Assembly: GCF_025917315.1 (NCBI RefSeq)
Contig: NZ_CP080627.1
Location: 1,116,001 to 1,180,000 of the forward strand
Length of the DNA stretch: 64,000 bases
DNA from: Halomonas qaidamensis
GTDB taxonomy: Bacteria > Pseudomonadota > Gammaproteobacteria > Pseudomonadales > Halomonadaceae
Direction of reading: 5' to 3'
The position numbers were made by a program, and so were the translations under genes. Positions 62,577 to 64,000 of this stretch are shown in pieces. Numbering within the stretch: position 1 is the stretch's first letter; every line of letters begins with the position of its first letter. The notes beneath the pieces are model-generated. The model worked only from the letters and a program-made list of their open reading frames with translations, was not told where the DNA came from and did no database searches.

Positions 62577-64000
62577 TTAGTGGCGAATCAAGTAGTCAAA
62601 CGCACCAAGTGATGCTTTTGCACCTTCACCCATGGCGATAATAATTTGCTTGTACGGCACGGTGGTAACGTCACCTGCGGCAAATACGCCAGGTACTGAT
62701 GTCATGCCATGAGCATCGACAATGATTTCGCCGCGCGGTGTCATTTCAATAGGGGAGCCTTTCAGCCACTCGGTATTAGGCACGAGACCAATCTGTACAA
62801 AGATGCCCTCCAGAGCGATGGTCTTAAGCTCGTCAGTGTTGCGATCTTTGTACGTTAAGCCGTTAACACGGCTACCGTCCCCCGTCACTTCTGTGGTTTC
62901 AGCGTTTAAAATAATGTCTACGTTGGGCAGGCTCTTAAGCTTTTTCTGCAGCACGGCGTCTGCACGCATTTCACCCATAAACTCGACAAGAGTGACGTGG
63001 CCCACAATGCCGGCCAAATCGATCGCCGCTTCAACACCAGAGTTGCCGCCACCAATCACTGCTACGCGTTTACCCTTGAAGAGCGGGCCATCGCAGTGGG
63101 GGCAGTAAGCAACGCCTTTGTTGCGATACGTTTGCTCGCCGGGTACGTTCATTTCGCGCCAGCGCGCACCGGTCGCCAGCACGAGCGTTTTACTCTTTAA
63201 TTTAGCGCCTGACTCGAAGATTACTTCGTGTAAACCACCTTCGGTTTCAGCTGCTTTAAATGTCGTCGCGCGCTGAAGATTCATTACGTCAACCTCATAC
63301 TCTTTGACGTGTTCTTCCAGGGCGCTAACTAGCTTGGGACCTTCGGTATGGCTGACTGAAATAAAGTTTTCAATGCCCATGGTGTCTGCTACTTGGCCAC
63401 CGAAACGCTCAGCAGCGACACCGGTGTTGATGCCTTTACGAGCTGAGTAAATCGCAGCGGATGCACCCGCCGGGCCACCACCAATCACTAGCGTATCAAA
63501 AGCCGCTTTTTCACTTAGCTTTTTGGCTTCACGCTCAGCAGCGCCTGTATCCACTTTAGCGAGAATCTGTTCTAGGGTCATGCGGCCCTGGTCAAATGGC
63601 TTACCATTTAAGTAGATGCTGGGAACCGACATGATTTCCCTGGCTTCGACTTCATCCTGGAACAGCGCGCCGTCGATGGCGACGTGGCGAACGTTCGGAT
63701 TGAAAATTGCCATCAAGTTGAGCGCTTGAACAACATCTGGGCAGTTCTGGCAGGAGAGTGAGTAATACGTCTCGAACAGCATTTCACCGTCGAGTGCCTT
63801 GATTTGATTTAGCAGTTCTTCGGACGTTTTGGGGGGGTGTCCACCCACTTGTAGCAGTGCCAGCACCAACGAGGTGAACTCATGCCCCATCGGGATGCCC
63901 GCAAATACCACGCCGGTTTCTTCGCCGGGGCGGTTAATGGCAAATGACGGCGTGCGATTATCCTGGCCGTCAGTTTGCAGTGTAATCTTGTCGCTTAGGC
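62577..64000 (-). CDS. ahpF: Alkyl hydroperoxide reductase subunit F (N-terminus beyond window)
   Basis: The flavoprotein disulfide reductase that regenerates peroxiredoxin AhpC with NADH. The frame is open to the window edge, so the N-terminus is missing; about 474 residues are visible. The N-terminal thioredoxin-like region has [14 protein letters not shown] (Cys-x2-Cys). FAD and NAD sites are [20 protein letters not shown] and [18 protein letters not shown], and the redox disulfide is [12 protein letters not shown]. AhpC is expected just upstream outside the window. Likely under peroxide control. Confidence 0.97.
   Translation of the reverse strand, partial: LSDKITLQTDGQDNRTPSFAINRPGEETGVVFAGIPMGHEFTSLVLALLQVGGHPPKTSEELLNQIKALDGEMLFETYYSLSCQNCPDVVQALNLMAIFNPNVRHVAIDGALFQDEVEAREIMSVPSIYLNGKPFDQGRMTLEQILAKVDTGAAEREAKKLSEKAAFDTLVIGGGPAGASAAIYSARKGINTGVAAERFGGQVADTMGIENFISVSHTEGPKLVSALEEHVKEYEVDVMNLQRATTFKAAETEGGLHEVIFESGAKLKSKTLVLATGARWREMNVPGEQTYRNKGVAYCPHCDGPLFKGKRVAVIGGGNSGVEAAIDLAGIVGHVTLVEFMGEMRADAVLQKKLKSLPNVDIILNAETTEVTGDGSRVNGLTYKDRNTDELKTIALEGIFVQIGLVPNTEWLKGSPIEMTPRGEIIVDAHGMTSVPGVFAAGDVTTVPYKQIIIAMGEGAKASLGAFDYLIRH

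Overview
This 64 kb window reads as chromosome of a Halomonas/Vreelandella-type gammaproteobacterium (inference). The evidence is a moderate G+C content, a class I polyhydroxyalkanoate synthase next to a phasin and a DUF6489 protein, and gammaproteobacterial housekeeping blocks in conserved order: miaB-ybeZ-ybeY-corC-lnt, hemA-prfA-prmC-moeB and lolB-ispE-tRNA-Gln-prs-rplY-pth-ychF. The window opens inside a yadH-type ABC permease gene and ends inside ahpF.

Layout. 0-2.9 kb: yadH, queF, a YdjA-type nitroreductase, a YiiD-type thioesterase and tRNA-Ser(GGA). 3.3-5.1 kb: an AT-richer accessory patch with an EVE-HNH modification-dependent nuclease, an unknown two-helix membrane protein and the tail of an IS3-family element. 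5.2-12.7 kb: an envelope/stress region with an ECF sigma factor, a zf-HC2 protein, DUF3047, a CMD-family protein, a Glu/Gly/Ala-repeat cytochrome c, DUF302, a DinB-like protein, a secreted Glu/Gly/Ala-rich small protein, and a large tubulin-tyrosine-ligase-like (TTL) ATP-grasp enzyme fused to a PqqD domain. 12.8-18.7 kb: periplasmic rhodanese, TetR regulator, zinc-ribbon protein, MipA-type porin, DJ-1/PfpI protein, glutaredoxin-MauE fusion, zincin-like protein and a 28-residue membrane peptide. 18.9-25.2 kb: M42 peptidase, two transporters and an SOS-type umuDC pair with a LexA-like box. 25.4-33.2 kb: hydrolase, patatin, Smr protein, prmB-aroC and the PHA genes. 33.3-38 kb: a TolC/HlyD/two-permease exporter operon with no ATPase. 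38.3-46.6 kb: Tat-type amidohydrolase, the lnt-to-miaB block, three tRNA-Asn genes and an orphan ArsR. 46.7-64 kb: prc, apeB, tRNA-Met, ychF through lolB, a TPR lipoprotein, hemA through moeB, and ahpF.

The most unusual system is at 8.0-12.7 kb. A TTL-type amino-acid ligase carries a PqqD domain, the type that binds leader peptides in RiPP pathways. It sits 54 bp upstream of a secreted 82-residue protein whose tail is almost only Glu, Gly and Ala, like the tubulin tails modified by eukaryotic TTL enzymes. A cytochrome c nearby shares the same N-terminal motif and has an expanded Glu-Gly-Glu-Ala tract. I infer a peptide-tail ligation system with two substrates. A second small novelty is a pair of nearly identical 28-residue membrane peptides about 13 kb apart, with matching ribosome-binding leaders.
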